From: Narthecium ossifragum
Lineage: Eukaryota; Streptophyta; Magnoliopsida; Dioscoreales; Nartheciaceae
Direction of reading: 5' to 3'
NCBI GenBank assembly: GCA_963920575.1
Contig: OY986969.1
Location: forward strand, 16,787,288 to 16,851,287
Length of the DNA stretch: 64,000 nucleotides
Under the pieces are notes generated by a model that saw only the letters and a program-made list of their open reading frames with translations, had not been told where the DNA came from and ran no database searches. Of this stretch, positions 9,614 through 21,015 are shown piece by piece; within the stretch, counting starts at the first letter, position 1; every line of letters begins with the position of its first letter. A program made the position numbers and the translations under genes.

Positions 9614-10990
9614 TGATAAGTCACTAATTATTCCTAATTAAACCCCTTAAGTTACCTTTGTTAGACTAAGAGTAGGTGTATTAGATATCCTATTGTTTGA
9701 CTTCAAATTTAAGTAGGATTTGAGAAGAAATATAAGAAATTTGGCCAAAAATCAATAAATTCTGCAAAAAGACTGCTTCGTCGAATGTTTGGAAATAAAT
9801 CACCCGAAATCCTAAAAAACACCAATTATTCCAAACTTTTCAAAGCTGAAAGAAGAATTCAAAAGCTACAATTTTTATGTTGAAAACTTTGTGAGATTCC
9901 ATATACATTGGCGCCAGTTTTGAAGCAAAATTGGATCTATGAAAGCTGAAATTTGATAAAGGCTGAAATTAATTAATGACGTGGCGGTGAAGACCCAGTT
10001 AAACCGACTGGAGCGATGGATCGGTTTTGAGTCCGATCGGTCGCTTGGATGACGTCATCGACCAGGAATTTAGGAAAATTAGAGTTTAAGTTCAATTATA
10101 ACTCCTAATTCCAGAATTGAGGGTTTCTAATGCATAAAGGGGTGATTTCAACAGAAAATAATCATCTTTTTGACAATCTTTGGAGAAGGAAAAAGAAGAC
10201 GACGAGGATGCGGATGGTGACAGCTTTCTATTCCAACCCGATGGCTTTCATCCAAAAGATGAGTTGCTAATTCTTATACTTAGGAATATCATGAAACCCT
10301 AGTGTAGTTTTGGTTTTTCTTTGGTTTGATTCTTGTAAACTTCTCGATGCATGATCTCATAAATACGGTTTTATTGTTAATAGAGTGGAAGGAACAGAGT
10401 TTCCTTGACGTACTTTCAGTCCTACATGATGTCTGTGATTGATTGTAGAGATTTATGAGATGGTTTTCATGAAGTTATTGGTTTGCCTTTGAGATAAGTT
10501 ATGCTACGCAAAGATATGTTTTGCTAAGGTCATTAGGAGTAGTATAATTTAAAGTAATCGTAGGACCAAAGACAGTCTATACCAAGCAAAGATAGGTTAT
10601 GCCGTTGTGAATATTAACTTTATTTTAGGGATTCATGTGAGCTTGTAGCCATATGATTCATAATGTTGAGAGACGGGACCAAGATGATAACTAGAGAAGA
10701 CTAATAATGAAATTAAGGCGGATTGAGTAATTCCTAAGTAACTACTCCATTGATTCGAATTGATCAATTTATTTCTTTTCTTTATTAGTTTAGATAACTC
10801 TATTCTATCTTTGATTCTTTTCCTTAGTTTTAGGGTTTCGAGAATTGATTTCCGTTTCCAACGTTTTCCCTGTGGATCGACTCCCGATTTCACCGCTATT
10901 TTACCTAGTAGTGTAGTGATTGAATAAAGATTATAAATTTAATATTTGATTGAATTTGCAACGTTTTAACCACACGCTGGCGAGCGATCA
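9614..10990 (+). mobile_element. Solo Athila-like LTR in element E
   Basis: The 1377-bp unit starts TGATAAGTCACTAATT and ends GCGAGCGATCA. It is flanked by a perfect 5-bp duplication, GAACC (9609-9613 and 10991-10995), inside the RNase H sequence of E. The 3' part carries TGTGGATCGACTC and a TAGTGTAGTG segment typical of Athila/Tat LTR ends. A diverged relative is the J LTR fragment at 56232-56628. No internal region or second LTR is present, so it is a product of LTR-LTR recombination. Confidence 0.9.
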
Positions 10991-11745
10991 GAACCGCTCA
11001 CCGTAGAGGTAGTGTCGCCACGTCTTAAGAGCGAAGACAACTGCTGCAAGCTCGAGATCATGGACTGGATAGTTCCTCTCATGGGTCTTCAGCTGTCTGG
11101 AGCCGTAGGCCACCACATGGCCCTCCTACATCAGCACACAACCTACACCCTCCCCACTGGCGTTGCAGTAGACACTCTAGCCGACGCCTCGCTCGGGAAC
11201 TATCAGGATCGGTGCACTCATCTATATGGTCCTCAACAACATGAATGCATGCTCGCAAGCATCGTCCCAAACAAACGGAACCGCTTTCTGTGTCAATCTG
11301 GTCAATGGCCCTGCAACTCTGGAGAAGTCCCGCACGAACCTCCTGTAGTATCCTGCCAAGCCGAGGACACTGCGGACCTCGAACATTGTCATTGCCCTCT
11401 ACCATTGTAGCACCAAATCGACCTTCGCCGCGACCTCTGCCTCTTCCGGCTCTTGGTGTCCGCCAACCTCCCCCTGCTCCACCACGAACGGACTGTGCTC
11501 TCAAAGTCAGACAATCTCGGCAGAAATGCCCTGTCTGCTGACACTCGTAGCACACGAGAGGTCCAAGCGCTTGCTGCTGGCCCTGGCCTCCTCCCATGGA
11601 CGTCTGTCCCTGAGGCCCAGCTGTGAGAAGTGGCTGGGCTCCTTGTCTGGGCTGCTATTGGTACTGAGGTGGGTGGTGCTGGTATGGCTACTGGGGTCGT
11701 GAGTATCTCTCCTTCCTCGATGAACCGCCTCTGCTCTTGATTTAT
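10991..11745 (-). pseudogene. gag knuckle fused by deletion to late RT of element E
   Basis: On the minus strand the gag C-terminal region is Gln/Pro rich and leads to a CCHC knuckle, CYECQQTGHFCRDC, near 11555. It continues through a Gly/Arg-rich stretch to about 11395 and then passes directly into connection-domain sequence: [17 protein letters not shown] (about 11360), [19 protein letters not shown] and [19 protein letters not shown] (about 11050). The sister element F has about 1.5 kb of protease and RT between these points. Further stops are present. Confidence 0.85.
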
Positions 11746-12681
11746 TGGTACAATTGGATTCATGACATTTTCTTCTACCTCCCCTCAAAATTTGATTGAA
11801 TTCCAACGAGTTTTGATTGGTTAAATTCAAGAAATTGATTTTCACGGCATCGTTCATCCAGGCCTCACGGTCGACTATCGCATAAACCGTGAGCCTTGGA
11901 TGCCAAAATGGTTCCTCAAGGTCGATGCATGGATCGACCCCTTCATGGCACTGTTTAATAGTTGAACTTGAATATTGTATTGCTTGAGGTGTAAAAGTCG
12001 TGTCGGTTCTCTCAAGCCAAGTGCTAAGCGTGTGCGTGTGCCCGATGTCCCTGACTTATGTCCCTTTATAAGGGGTGGTTAGACGATGAGGATCGGCGGT
12101 GAGTGCAGTGGTGATGTACAGTGGAATTGGGTAAGGGTGGTGTAGCCCACGGGGAATCGGTAAGGCCAGTGTAGGCCTTGAGTCACTCCTTAGACTTAGA
12201 CAGAGGACGGCATAGTTGTCTTTGCCCCTCCTTTGTATGCGTCGTAGAGTAAATCCCTATTGAGCTTTGTTGCTCACCCTACCCATGCTGATTTTGCAGG
12301 TACATGCGCAGTTCCCCCTTCTTCAAGTGATTACGACCATGGGAGTGCTATTTCTTCTGGTGATGTGTGTGTTCGAGGAGTCGTCTCATCATCTCACATT
12401 CTTTTATTTACAGCTTTATTTATAATTCCAAATCTTGATGTATAAATTGTCGAATTCGAGGAAGAATTTATATGAAGCGCCATTTTTTGAACTTGAAAGA
12501 GTTTGTATCATTATTTAATGTAAATTGAGGGTTGTAATAGTTAATTCTTTATATTTTTGGCTTTATGATTAAATTGTTCAAATTAGATGTGAAAATTATA
12601 AATTGTGCACCACATGTTGGCTTGTACTTTAGGTTTGCTCATGTCCCGGTTCGGATGGGTTTTCGGGGTCTGGGTGTGACA
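11746..12681 (+). mobile_element. 3' part of a chromovirus LTR (fragment)
   Basis: The segment ends TCTGGGTGTGACA, the chromovirus LTR 3' terminus. It holds the conserved TTGAGCTTTGTTGCTCACC and GATTTTGCAG/GTAC block (about 12257-12300). Its beginning resembles 20230-20320 of the LTR at 19366-22014 (AATTCAAGAAATTGATTTTCACGGC). It also has two diverged GGTCGA units at 11865-11945. The 5' half of the LTR is missing and no PBS follows 12681, so it is a truncated solo LTR or fragment. Confidence 0.7.
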
Positions 12682-13652
12682 CTAACCCTAGCTTTCCCCC
12701 CTAAACCCTAATTTTATTTACCCTAGGATTCCCCCCTAACTATGACTCTTTAGTTGGATCTCCACCAGAATTCCCAATACGGAAACTCTCATCGGAGTTA
12801 ACCTATGATTCCTTCTTGAGACTCATTCCTAGGATTCCTATTAAGAACCCCCAAGTCCTACTCTACCTATGATCCCGCACTTTCCTTAATTTTTTCCATC
12901 CTATTCCCACTCAAACTCCGGCCCTACTTCCCTAACTCCACTATAATTCAACCTAGCCTTCCACTATAGAAGCTAGCCTACCCAAACCCTTCTCCCATCA
13001 CCCACTCTCTCTCCTCTCTCCTCCTTCCCGGTTCTGACTCGGCTTGAGCCGCGTGCTGCTCATGCCATGCCACTCATGTGCCCTGCCGTGCCGCGCCCCC
13101 TCGAACTCCGCTCGCCCACACGCCCGCCCGCACCGCGCCTTCTACACGTCAGCATGCTACCCCGCCCACGCACCCCTGCTCCCACATGACGCTCCCCGCG
13201 CCACTTCGTCGCGTCGTCCTCCCGCTCGGCCACACCGCACGCTCTCATGTCGCGCTCCGCTCGGCCTTGCTTGCGCCATGCTTCGCATTGCCTCCCATGA
13301 CGCCCACCACTACGCCCTCACACCGCACCCACACCCCATCATGCCACGCCTTGCGCCCCCACGCCACACAATCCCACGCTCGATACGCCATCTCACCACG
13401 CTTACACTACTCCCTAGCATCGACTCCACTTCCGTCGCGCCGACTCCCGACTCCACCGTGCCATCTCAAGCCATCTACTCCGGCTCCCCCACCTGAAGGA
13501 CTTGGGCTACACCCATATGCCAGAACTCTTCTCCCATTCCACAACCATCGAGAAGAAGAAGCCTAAGCTCAAGGGAACCCCCATGCCAGCCCTTTGGCCT
13601 AACCGGCATGGCACACAAGCTTGGAAGGCTTACGGGGAAAGTGCACGTAACA
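12682..13652 (+). other. Probable LTR 3' part and leader of element G
   Basis: An AT-rich start leads into a strongly pyrimidine-rich tract (12985-13035) and a C-rich region to about 13450. The end, CACGTAACA at 13652, is immediately followed by a PBS-like sequence, so the natural reading is an LTR 3' end. Long ORFs across 13044-13566 are low-complexity His/Pro/Ala/Arg translations of C-rich DNA and are not credible genes. The 5' LTR boundary is not visible. Confidence 0.4.
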
Positions 13653-13653
13653 A

Positions 13654-13668
13654 CTTGGTACTAGAGCC
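13654..13668 (+). other. Primer binding site-like sequence of element G
   Basis: CTTGGTACTAGAGCC is a close variant of the TTGGTATCAGAGC site of F and follows a CA-ending putative LTR by 1-2 nt, the spacing seen in F. Two changes from the canonical site weaken it. Confidence 0.55.
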
Positions 13669-13689
13669 AAATACGACTCCTTTGGCTGA

Positions 13690-14145
13690 CTGCCATCCAC
13701 AATCTTCGCCGATTATTCAGATAGCTTTTTCGAGCGGCTCTATCCAGTTTAGTCCTCCACGACCTTCGCCGGTATCATCCCTAAAAAACTCTCCGGTTCA
13801 TATGCCTCCATCGACTCCACTAAAGTCCACTCCTACGATAATGGCGGCTACCCCGTCGGTAGAGCAATTGGCAATGTAATGGGAGCTCTTAACACCTCCA
13901 TCCAGAAGCTACGAGACTCCATGGCCAAGGAGAGCGCAGAGAAAAAGGCTTGGGGTGAGAAGATTTCCAATCGCATGGATCGCCTTGATCAGAAGAATCC
14001 AGCCTAGAGGAGAAGCGGGCGGATCCAAGGAAGGATCCCACTCGCCATCAGACGCTGCGTCGGCCCTCTCCCAAAGACAAATGCCCGCCCACTCCGCATA
14101 AGCAGCAGTCCACTCCTCCGAGTACGCCTCCAGGTACACCTCCGC
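13690..14145 (+). pseudogene. gag N-terminal fragment of element G
   Basis: Open stretches follow the PBS. They include a charged, probably coiled segment (SIQKLRDSMAKESAEKKAWGE at about 13890-13960) and a Lys/Arg/Pro-rich tail (EEKRADPRKDP, SPKDKCPPTPHKQQSTPPSTPPGTPP) reaching 14145. At least one frameshift occurs, near 14005. This looks like the basic N-terminal part of a Ty3/gypsy gag. The probable continuation is at 22050-22590, beyond three solo LTRs. The assignment rests on context and composition. Confidence 0.5.
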
Positions 14146-16688
14146 TATGAGGACCCGTACCTCCAACCCGATCGGACCACGTTAGGTCGAGGGTCTGGCT
14201 CGGCTAGCCTTGTTCCGTTATCGGGTTGATCGCGAAGACCCCAAGGGCAATTCGATAAATTGCACATTGGCGGTTGGTTTCACACCCGTGTTGTGCACAC
14301 ACAACCCTTTGAATGATGTACATGGTTGCTAGAACCCTAGGTCGGGTTGATATTATAGCAGCATGTCGGCGTGGAAAACTGATATAAACCCCCCCACCCT
14401 ATCCTTTCTTCTTTCATTTTCCTCTCTTTACCCCTGTTCCCGCGGTTCTTTGTCTCCTCTTCCTTCCCGACGCGAATGAGGCGGTGTGAGAGAGGGAGCT
14501 CCGGAGATCGGGAGGCGGTGACGGGGAGGGCCCCTTCTTCTTCCCTCCTTTCGTCTTCCCCGCGGCGACTCTTCTCCCTCTATTCTTCCTTCTCCGACGA
14601 TGGTTGTGGGCGTGGGAGTACTCGGCAACTTCCCCGGCGGCTTGGAGGCATCCCACAGCGAGGGAGGAGGTGGTTTAGCAAGGTTTAACGGCGGATTAAC
14701 CAAGGATTAGCTTAGCAGAGGTAGGGTTCTTCAGTTAGCTTGCATTTAAGCTAAATCTAGGATTTAGTTGTTTGTTTTTTGATTTATTACTACCAATTAG
14801 TTCCTTTATGCTAGCTTACCAACTGTTTGGAGTTGTTAGTGATTTTAATCGGAATTATGCATGTTTTTCTCGAATTTCTATCGAAGCTCTGTTCTTTATC
14901 TGCACAGCTGTATTATAGCCTGTTTTCTGGTCCGTACGTGCATGATCTCATCTGGATCATTAACAGAACAGTTGTAGATCCGTGGATCTACTTTCTAATC
15001 CACCTAGTTTTGTAATTTTTGGAATTTTCTACGATTTATGATGGTTTATCTTCGAATCTACGACGAGTTAGCAATTAGCAGATTTGATTAGTGAATTCCA
15101 GGAGGTTTAATCAAGTAATTGATCTAATTCTTGGTCAGCATATTCCTAGCATACAAGTCTACACTTGCCCAAGTTTAATTTGAAATCTAACACCGTTTGG
15201 ACATCGAATTACGAAGATTTCATCGCCTCTAATTATAGCTATTTTAACTAATCCGAAAATGCATAGTTTTAGTGGATTTTGGTGTTTTATGGTGTTTAAT
15301 ATTTCTAGAATCTTGTACTTAAGATTCCTAGTGACGCCTAGGCCCATCATGTTCAATTTGATAGCTTGTAGACTATTAAGTGCTTGATTTGTTTGATTTA
15401 TTAGTTGGTTGCTAACCTCCTCCTTTTGTATAGCATTTAAATTATGAACAATGCTTAGTCTTGTATGTAAATCTTGGATGCTTGTTTAGCTACATGTATC
15501 TTTGCCCATGTGGGGCTCGTGGTTGAACCAAGGGAGTTATGCCCCTTGGGGTGTTTAGATAATTGAGTAGGCCGCCTGGTGTGCCACTTGTGTTAGTGTG
15601 CTTAGATGTTTGTTATTATTATCTTTTGTTTGACCGGGATTGTATCCCTGTCATAGGAATTTCGGGAGACGGCTGTTTATGCTATCGTAATGCTGAAATT
15701 TGAATTGAATTTTTGGTTGTTGGCGGCCTGTGGTGTCGCTGCACTGGTTTAATGCTTATTGTGTGTGTTCAACCCTTGAAGGCTAGCAGGGATGCTATGC
15801 CAAGACCTGCATACTGTTTGACATATGGTTGCATGTCCTGATTTAATTATGTGCGTGTGAAAATTGCATGTATTTTTTATTGCATTAGAAGCATTAGGCT
15901 AGGATGTGGGCGAATTGGGGTTTCGCTGATCTGAGGGCTCGGGCAGCTCGGATCTAGCCGTAGCACCGAGCTTGGGTAGCAAGGTTTAGGATCTGAATAT
16001 TGTTATAATAATCTGATGTTTTCGAGGTTATTGTCTATTTGGTTGCAATTACTTTTATTGAGGTGTAAAGGTCGTCCGAGGTTCCAGACTCGGTCTTAGT
16101 TTCAGCAGGGGGAGTTACGTATTGCCCTGGGTTCTACCCCTGTTGTTTTAGCGCTAGAGCGCTTGATTTGAGAGGGACGACTGTTGATAGTGGAGGTTAT
16201 CAGAGTGCGTGTCCTGAGGTAAGCGGTGGACGTAACGTGTGTTTTTCTCCTAGAGATGAGTTGGTACCTGAGAATTTACTGTTCCCTTCCTTTGTGAGTG
16301 TCGTAATATAGAATCATACTGAGCTTATCGCTCACTCTTACTCGGGCTGCATTTTGCAAGTGCATGCGTCAACTCTTCTTCCGTAGCACCCGCTGGACAG
16401 GCTTTCGGTGGTACGTCGACCTCTGGAGGTATTTGAGGACTTGGGTTTTAGCTATCTTGTCGGATTATTTAAATGTATAATTTCCTTCTGTAATGATTTT
16501 TTTGAGATAGTTTCATATGATCGGTTTTGTATCAGAATCTTGAACTATATTAGAGATTATAATGTTGACCCCAGATAAATTGTTTAATTTAGTTCTTTGA
16601 TTTTATTATTAACGCGCTAGAGATAGATCAATAGGTTTGGAACCCTCACGCCTCAGACCGAATGGATTTTCTGGGTCGGGGTGTGACA
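14146..16688 (+). mobile_element. Solo chromovirus LTR with TSD TCCGC
   Basis: The LTR starts TATGAGGACCC and ends GTCGGGGTGTGACA. Exact 5-bp duplications TCCGC lie at 14141-14145 and 16689-16693. It has the upstream palindrome near 14245, a weak TATA (GATATAAACC, about 14379), a CT-rich leader, a donor-like GAG/GTAGGG at 14720/14721, a hairpin module at 15524-15600 and an acceptor-like TTTTGCAAG at about 16360. The ORFs at 14428-14703 are CT-rich leader translations. Confidence 0.93.
15524..15600 (+). other. Paired-hairpin module in LTR 14146-16688
   Basis: Hairpin 1 pairs CCAAGGG (15528-15534) with CCCTTGG (15543-15549), seven perfect pairs around loop AGTTATGC. A weaker GGCC/GGTG-type second stem lies near 15573-15592. 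The first stem differs from that in F by paired substitutions. Confidence 0.6.
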
Positions 16689-16896
16689 TCCGCATACCCC
16701 ATCTCTGCATAAGAAGCCGTCCACTCTTTCGTGGGCGTCTACGATCGTCACGGTTGGAATTCTGTCAGAAGCTCTCGGGGGTGACTTTGGAGCAAACTCT
16801 CTAAAACAATCCCTTTGTCAAGGGGACCGAGCTTTGGTAGCGGAAGCCTTTGGAGGGTTTTAATTATTTCTGGATGATTTCTCATTGAGGTATGGG
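16689..16896 (+). other. Spacer between two solo LTRs
   Basis: About 200 bp of host sequence lies between the TCCGC duplication of one solo LTR and the ATGGG duplication of the next. Its first 55 bp resemble the end of the gag fragment before 14145 (CATAAG...GCCGTCCACTC...GGGCGTCTACG), so it probably belongs to element G. No clear domain is seen. Confidence 0.4.
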
Positions 16897-17574
16897 TGTG
16901 AGGACCTGTCCCTCTATTCCTGTGGCTTGTTGTTGACCACAAGGGTAATTTGGTAAATAACGCCTTGTCAGTTTGTTTCACACCTGCGTGCGCACACACT
17001 GACCTTGATTGTGTATGTGTTTGATTAGAAAGGTTAGGTGGGCCCGGGATCAAAAGATCTGGGTTTGGACAGAAGGATTTGACCAAACCTCACTTTTGAG
17101 GATCAATCCCACTATGCCTCAATAGTCTTTGCCATGCATGCAAAGGATCGATCCTCCCCCCTAGGCGGATCAATCCCTTGTAAGTCGGTTTGAAATCCTA
17201 TAAATAGGATTTCACTGCTCCTCTTTGATTTTTTTTGGAAATCCCTCGAATCCGCATGAAATCTCTGAAATCCGGCTACTTGGGAAAGGATCTAAGGACC
17301 ATCCAAGGCCTGATAGCTCGGATTTAGGAAGATCCAGCGTTGATTGGTAGGTGTTTCTACCCAAATCTTAAGATTTGGTACATAGGGTTGATTTCCGATT
17401 TTGGTTTGAGTAGATCTCCTTGTATAGGCGATGGTTTCTCGATTGGTTAGCGTTTTTGGACTCCTCATATCCTAATCTACCAGATCTGTAAGTTTCACGA
17501 AGTTTGGTTTAGTTTTCCGGTCGTGATCGCCGTCGAAAGTTGGTCGGAGGGCCGGTTGGGATCAATCCAATTGG

Positions 17575-17765
17575 ATGTTGGATCGGTCCAGATTGCACTC
17601 AGGATGGTTTGCTCACTGGTGGAAGTTGGATCGATCCATGGGTATGTTTGGATCGATCCAGTGTTTCCCAGGACCAGTGTCTGAGGGTAACAGAGAATGG
17701 TTTTCTTGGTTTTTCTTTCCGAGTCGGATCGATCCAAGGACAAGTTGGATCGATCCAACATGCAC
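17575..17765. repeat. GGATCGATCC array in LTR 16897-19024
   Basis: About six copies of TTGGATCGATCC or close variants occur in 190 bp, each followed by AA, AT or AG. The unit matches the array in LTR H at 57985-58200, which confirms subfamily identity. It differs from the AGATCGATCT type in LTR 19366-22014. Confidence 0.8.
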
Positions 17766-17920
17766 CAGAATGCGTTTTGAGGCTGTTTTGCCCGCGGGGC
17801 TTCGTATGTATGCGGTTTTGGTGGTTTTGCTTGCGGGGCTTGCCATGATAGTTTGTTTACCGCTTTAATGAAATGTTTAGTGAGATTGCTATAAACTGCT
17901 ATGTGTTACCGCTTTGTGGT

Positions 17921-17980
17921 TGAACCGGGAGAGTGATGACTCCTGGGATTGTGTAGAATAAATGGGCTGACTGTATGCCC
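17921..17980 (+). other. Paired-hairpin module in LTR 16897-19024
   Basis: CCGGGAG (17925-17931) pairs with CTCCTGG (17940-17946) with one G-U pair. GGGC near 17965 pairs with GCCC near 17980. A second, weaker copy (CCGAGG...CCACGGG) lies near 18000-18025. Confidence 0.55.
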
Positions 17981-19024
17981 TTTTATTGCTTTTTGGTTAA
18001 CCGAGGAATTCATGACCCACGGGAATGTTTAGTATAAATGGGCCGAAGGTGTACCCTTGTTTGTTGCCTGTTTATACTGTTGTATTGCCTAGCTTTCTTG
18101 TGCATTAGTTACATTGGTTAGGGTATGGGTGACTCCTGTATCAATTGCTAAGAGGTGGATGTCTTTACCCCGACATGTGTCGTCATGCTTGGTATCCAGC
18201 ATGGGTAAGGGTGTTCTACATGTGCTGAGGTTCTCCTAGTTGTGGCGGGAGAGGGTTACATGGAAAGGAACCCTGGGGGTATCGATGGGATTTATGGGAT
18301 CCCTGGCAAGCCTTAGCTTTTGAGTTGGAGTCTAGGGGTCGTGTTAGCTCTGTTGCTTTGAGTGCTGAGAGATGGTTGTCATAACCACGGTTGTTCTGCT
18401 AAGTGTGGAGATCCCGCTTGGAGAGGGGTGTCCTACTGGTATCGTCATGTCCACCCTGTGTCAGGGATTGTCGGAGGTGGTCCGTCCTTGAACAGTGGCT
18501 GTCGGAGAAACATACTTTGGACAGGTACCCTTCGGGTTATTGACGGGATTTATGGGGTCCTTGGTAGGCCTCAGTACTTGGCACAGAGTTAGTTCAGTTG
18601 CAGTTTCCCCTTCCTTGTGCGTGTCATGGAGTAGAACCCTACTGAGCTTAGTGCTCACTCCTACCCTGGCGGCGTTTGCAGGTGCAGGTACCAGCTCTCC
18701 TTCTGTGGGCCCCAGTTCCTCGTCCTGCGGTGGCGCGTCGACGTCAGGCCATGCTTGAGGGTCAGGATGGCTTCTGCTGTGTCTTTCGGGACTCTGCTGA
18801 TGATGTAACTTTTTGTAGTCTATAATATCTTTTGTACATGAGGACTGGTTTATGTAAATCTTGATGTAACTCTGGTGTATGTATAGTTTTGTAATAATAG
18901 TAGTTGTTAGATTTACTTCCGCTCTCTGTCTTCTTTGTAACTGTTTCCGCCAGTGGTGTTAGTAGATGTAGGAACCCCCCCTCGTGTCCCGATCCGGATG
19001 GATTTTCTGGGTCGGGGCGCGACA

Positions 19025-19365
19025 ATGGGGGCCTTTATATAGGCATAATACAAGAGTCCTAAAGGGAGTTGAACTCCAACTAGGGTTACTTACTACGCAA
19101 GCAAACTTCCTAAAGCAAGAGTCCTATTACAATACGAATAACTGACCTAGGAAAGCATTAAGGAATCTAAACTAGGATAGGGTGAGCTAGTTGGCTAAAG
19201 GGGGGAGGGGGGGGGGCACATGGGGTTGACTCTTCAAGGAGGTCCGCTTAAGATGGCTTGAGTCAGATTGGTCTGAGCCTTATCTAGATCTGGGTTGCAT
19301 CAGTTATTGCACCCAATCAGTTAGGAATTTGGAAAAGTTATAGCTAGCAAAGTTGTAGAGCTACG
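19025..19365 (-). other. LTR-promoter-like spacer between solo LTRs
   Basis: Host sequence lies between two solo LTRs. On the minus strand it has a TATA-like CCTATATAAAGG (about 19031-19043) preceded by an AT-rich region. Style and some words (GAGTCCTA, TTGCTTAC) resemble the U3 of element L (35870-36090). It includes a poly-G run near 19200-19217. It may be the U3 of an older element on the minus strand. Confidence 0.35.
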
Positions 19366-20335
19366 TATGAGGACCCGCTTCTCTAACCTGGCTCGACCGT
19401 GTAGGTCGAGGGTCGTTTTCTTGTTGATTTGGTTCCGAGTCAGGTGTGATCGGACAATCGTATTGGCATTTTGGACCCCAGAGGCAATTAGGTAAAATCA
19501 CACACTAGCGATCAGTTTTACACCTGCGTTGTGCACACACTACCTTTGATTGATGAATGTGTTTGATTAGGACCTTAGGGGTGCTTCCGATCGGAGCTCT
19601 ATCGGAAAAGATCGAATCGGACGGCCAAGATCGTTTCATATCTCTATAAATACCTTTCCCTTTCTCTCTCTTCCCTTTTCTTCTTTCTTTCTCTTTCTCT
19701 CCCCTCCCTTGGGCTGCCGGCTGGAGCTTGGGCTGCAGCTTTTCAGCTTGGATCCGGGAGGATCGGAGGCGAGGATCTTGTAAATCACTGGCACGTCTTT
19801 ACATGTAAGTGTTTCTACCCATTTCTGATGAAAGGGTAACCCTAGGATCGACCATTTGGGGTTTTGGTGGGTTTATGTTTGTTGGAATGCTTTCATATCC
19901 TGTATTCTAGTTCTTTGATATGCTTAGAACTTGCCATTGCGACGTTTCTGTATTCTTTCTAACGAATCCCGTATTTTTCGTCGATTTCCGGATTAGATCG
20001 GCCCAAATCTGATATTTTGCAATTGGATCTTGGTTTTCTTTGCATGAATGAATCCCACACCATCATATAGACCTTCCTTCAAAGTTAGAGTGGATTCCAT
20101 CACCATTTGGTAGATCAAATCCAACAAATTGAGTTTTTCGTCAGTTTTGTCGGTCTTCGGAAATTTGTCATAAATATGAGTTTTTGATCATCCGAAGATG
20201 GATTTCTTGGTGCCAATAGATTCCCCACATCCAAATACATATCCCCTCCAAGTTTGGTTTTAATCCAACGTGTTTTGGTACTTCGAATCCAAGAAATTGG
20301 ATTCGCGGCAGTATTCATAGAAGCTGCTGGCGGAA

Positions 20336-20786
20336 GAAGGATCGATCTTCTTGGGTAAAAAGATCGATCTTCTTGTTGCCAGGTAAGCCGCCAACTATGA
20401 AGGATCGATCTTCTTATTGCCAGGTAAGCCGCCGACTATGAAGGATCGATCTTCCCATGGGAGAAGATTGATCTTTTGTATGTTAGTGTTCTGTCTCGTC
20501 TAAAAGGATCGATCTTCTGTGCATGAAGATCGATCTTGTTGGTCCAGTCAGAACACCTGTTTGGGGAAGATCCCTAGGAAGGAAGATCAATCTCCTCTGT
20601 TCCTGACAGAGCACTCTATTCAGGAATATTGCTCTTCTTGTAGGAGAAGATCGATCTCTTCCTTGACAGAGGACTGCCCTTGTAGAGGATCGATCTTCAT
20701 GGGATATGAAGATCGATCTCTTACTTTGTCAGTTGGCTTGTGAAGAGAAGATCGATCTCCATGGGGCATGAAGATCGATCTCTTGT
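20336..20786. repeat. AGATCGATCT array in LTR 19366-22014
   Basis: About a dozen palindromes of (A/G)GATCGATCTT or variants lie in 450 bp. Some occur in larger repeated blocks: GCCAGGTAAGCCGCC...CTATGAAGGATCGATCTTC occurs twice at 20380-20452. Several spacers end CATGAAGATCGATCTC. This is the densest GATC array in the window. Confidence 0.85.
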
Positions 20787-20950
20787 CTCAGGTAACCAAT
20801 TTTGATCTATTTTCGATGATTTCGATTCCTATTCGACCGATACTTCTAGCGTGGTTTTTCCTGATCTGGATTTATAGTTTTCCTAACCATTGTACATAGC
20901 CCTATAGGTCCTAGGCCCATATGTGGGGTCAGACCATATATATATATATA

Positions 20951-21015
20951 TATAATGTGGTTAACCGGGGGGGTCATGCCCTTCCGAGAATGTGCAAAAT
21001 AAACGGGCCGACGGT
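20951..21015 (+). other. Paired-hairpin module in LTR 19366-22014
   Basis: A CGGGGGGG-type 5' arm near 20966-20973 can pair with CCCTTCCG near 20979-20986 using two G-U pairs around TCATG. GGGC near 21006 pairs with GCCC near 21020. The TTAACCGG lead-in and AAATAAACGGGC linker are conserved. Confidence 0.5.

Larger units (their letters stand above)
1..11745 (-). mobile_element. Element E: decayed Tekay/Del-like Ty3/gypsy chromovirus
   Basis: This minus-strand retrotransposon is cut by the left window edge. In sense order (high to low coordinates) it keeps a gag zinc-knuckle segment joined to late RT (11745-10991), RNase H and the first half of integrase (9613-8764), the rest of integrase with a chromodomain-like tail (2464-1600), a 3' internal tail and part of the 3' LTR (1517-1). 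Two younger insertions split it: solo Athila-like LTR 9614-10990 (TSD GAACC) and element F 2465-8758 (TSD CTAGG/CTGGG). Protease and most of RT are missing through an internal deletion near 11395. No 5' LTR is recognisable beyond 11745. Stops and frameshifts throughout mean it cannot be functional. Confidence 0.85.
16897..19024 (+). mobile_element. Solo chromovirus LTR with TSD ATGGG
   Basis: The 2128-bp LTR starts TGTGAGGACC and ends GGGGCGCGACA, with exact duplications ATGGG at 16892-16896 and 19025-19029. A TATA box (TATAAATAG, 17199-17207) follows GATCGATCC and GATCAATCC motifs at 17100-17180. A second GATCGATCC cluster is at 17575-17765. A donor-like GTAGGT is at 17347 and an acceptor-like GTTTGCAG/GTG ends at 18681. 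It belongs to the same subfamily as the minus-strand LTR H (56638-61483); a block near 18530 matches H near 57100. Confidence 0.94.

Noticed and set aside
11012..11410. 132-codon plus-strand ORF
   Set aside because: It is the antisense of RNase H/connection coding in element E.
13044..13566. Overlapping ORFs of 150 and 162 codons
   Set aside because: They are His/Pro/Ala/Arg-rich translations of a C-rich tract in more than one frame, directly upstream of a PBS-like site; an LTR/leader origin explains them.
20336..20786. Regularly spaced palindromes suggesting a CRISPR-like array
   Set aside because: The repeats are 10 bp, spacers vary from about 10 to 50 bp, no cas genes occur, and the context is a plant LTR.
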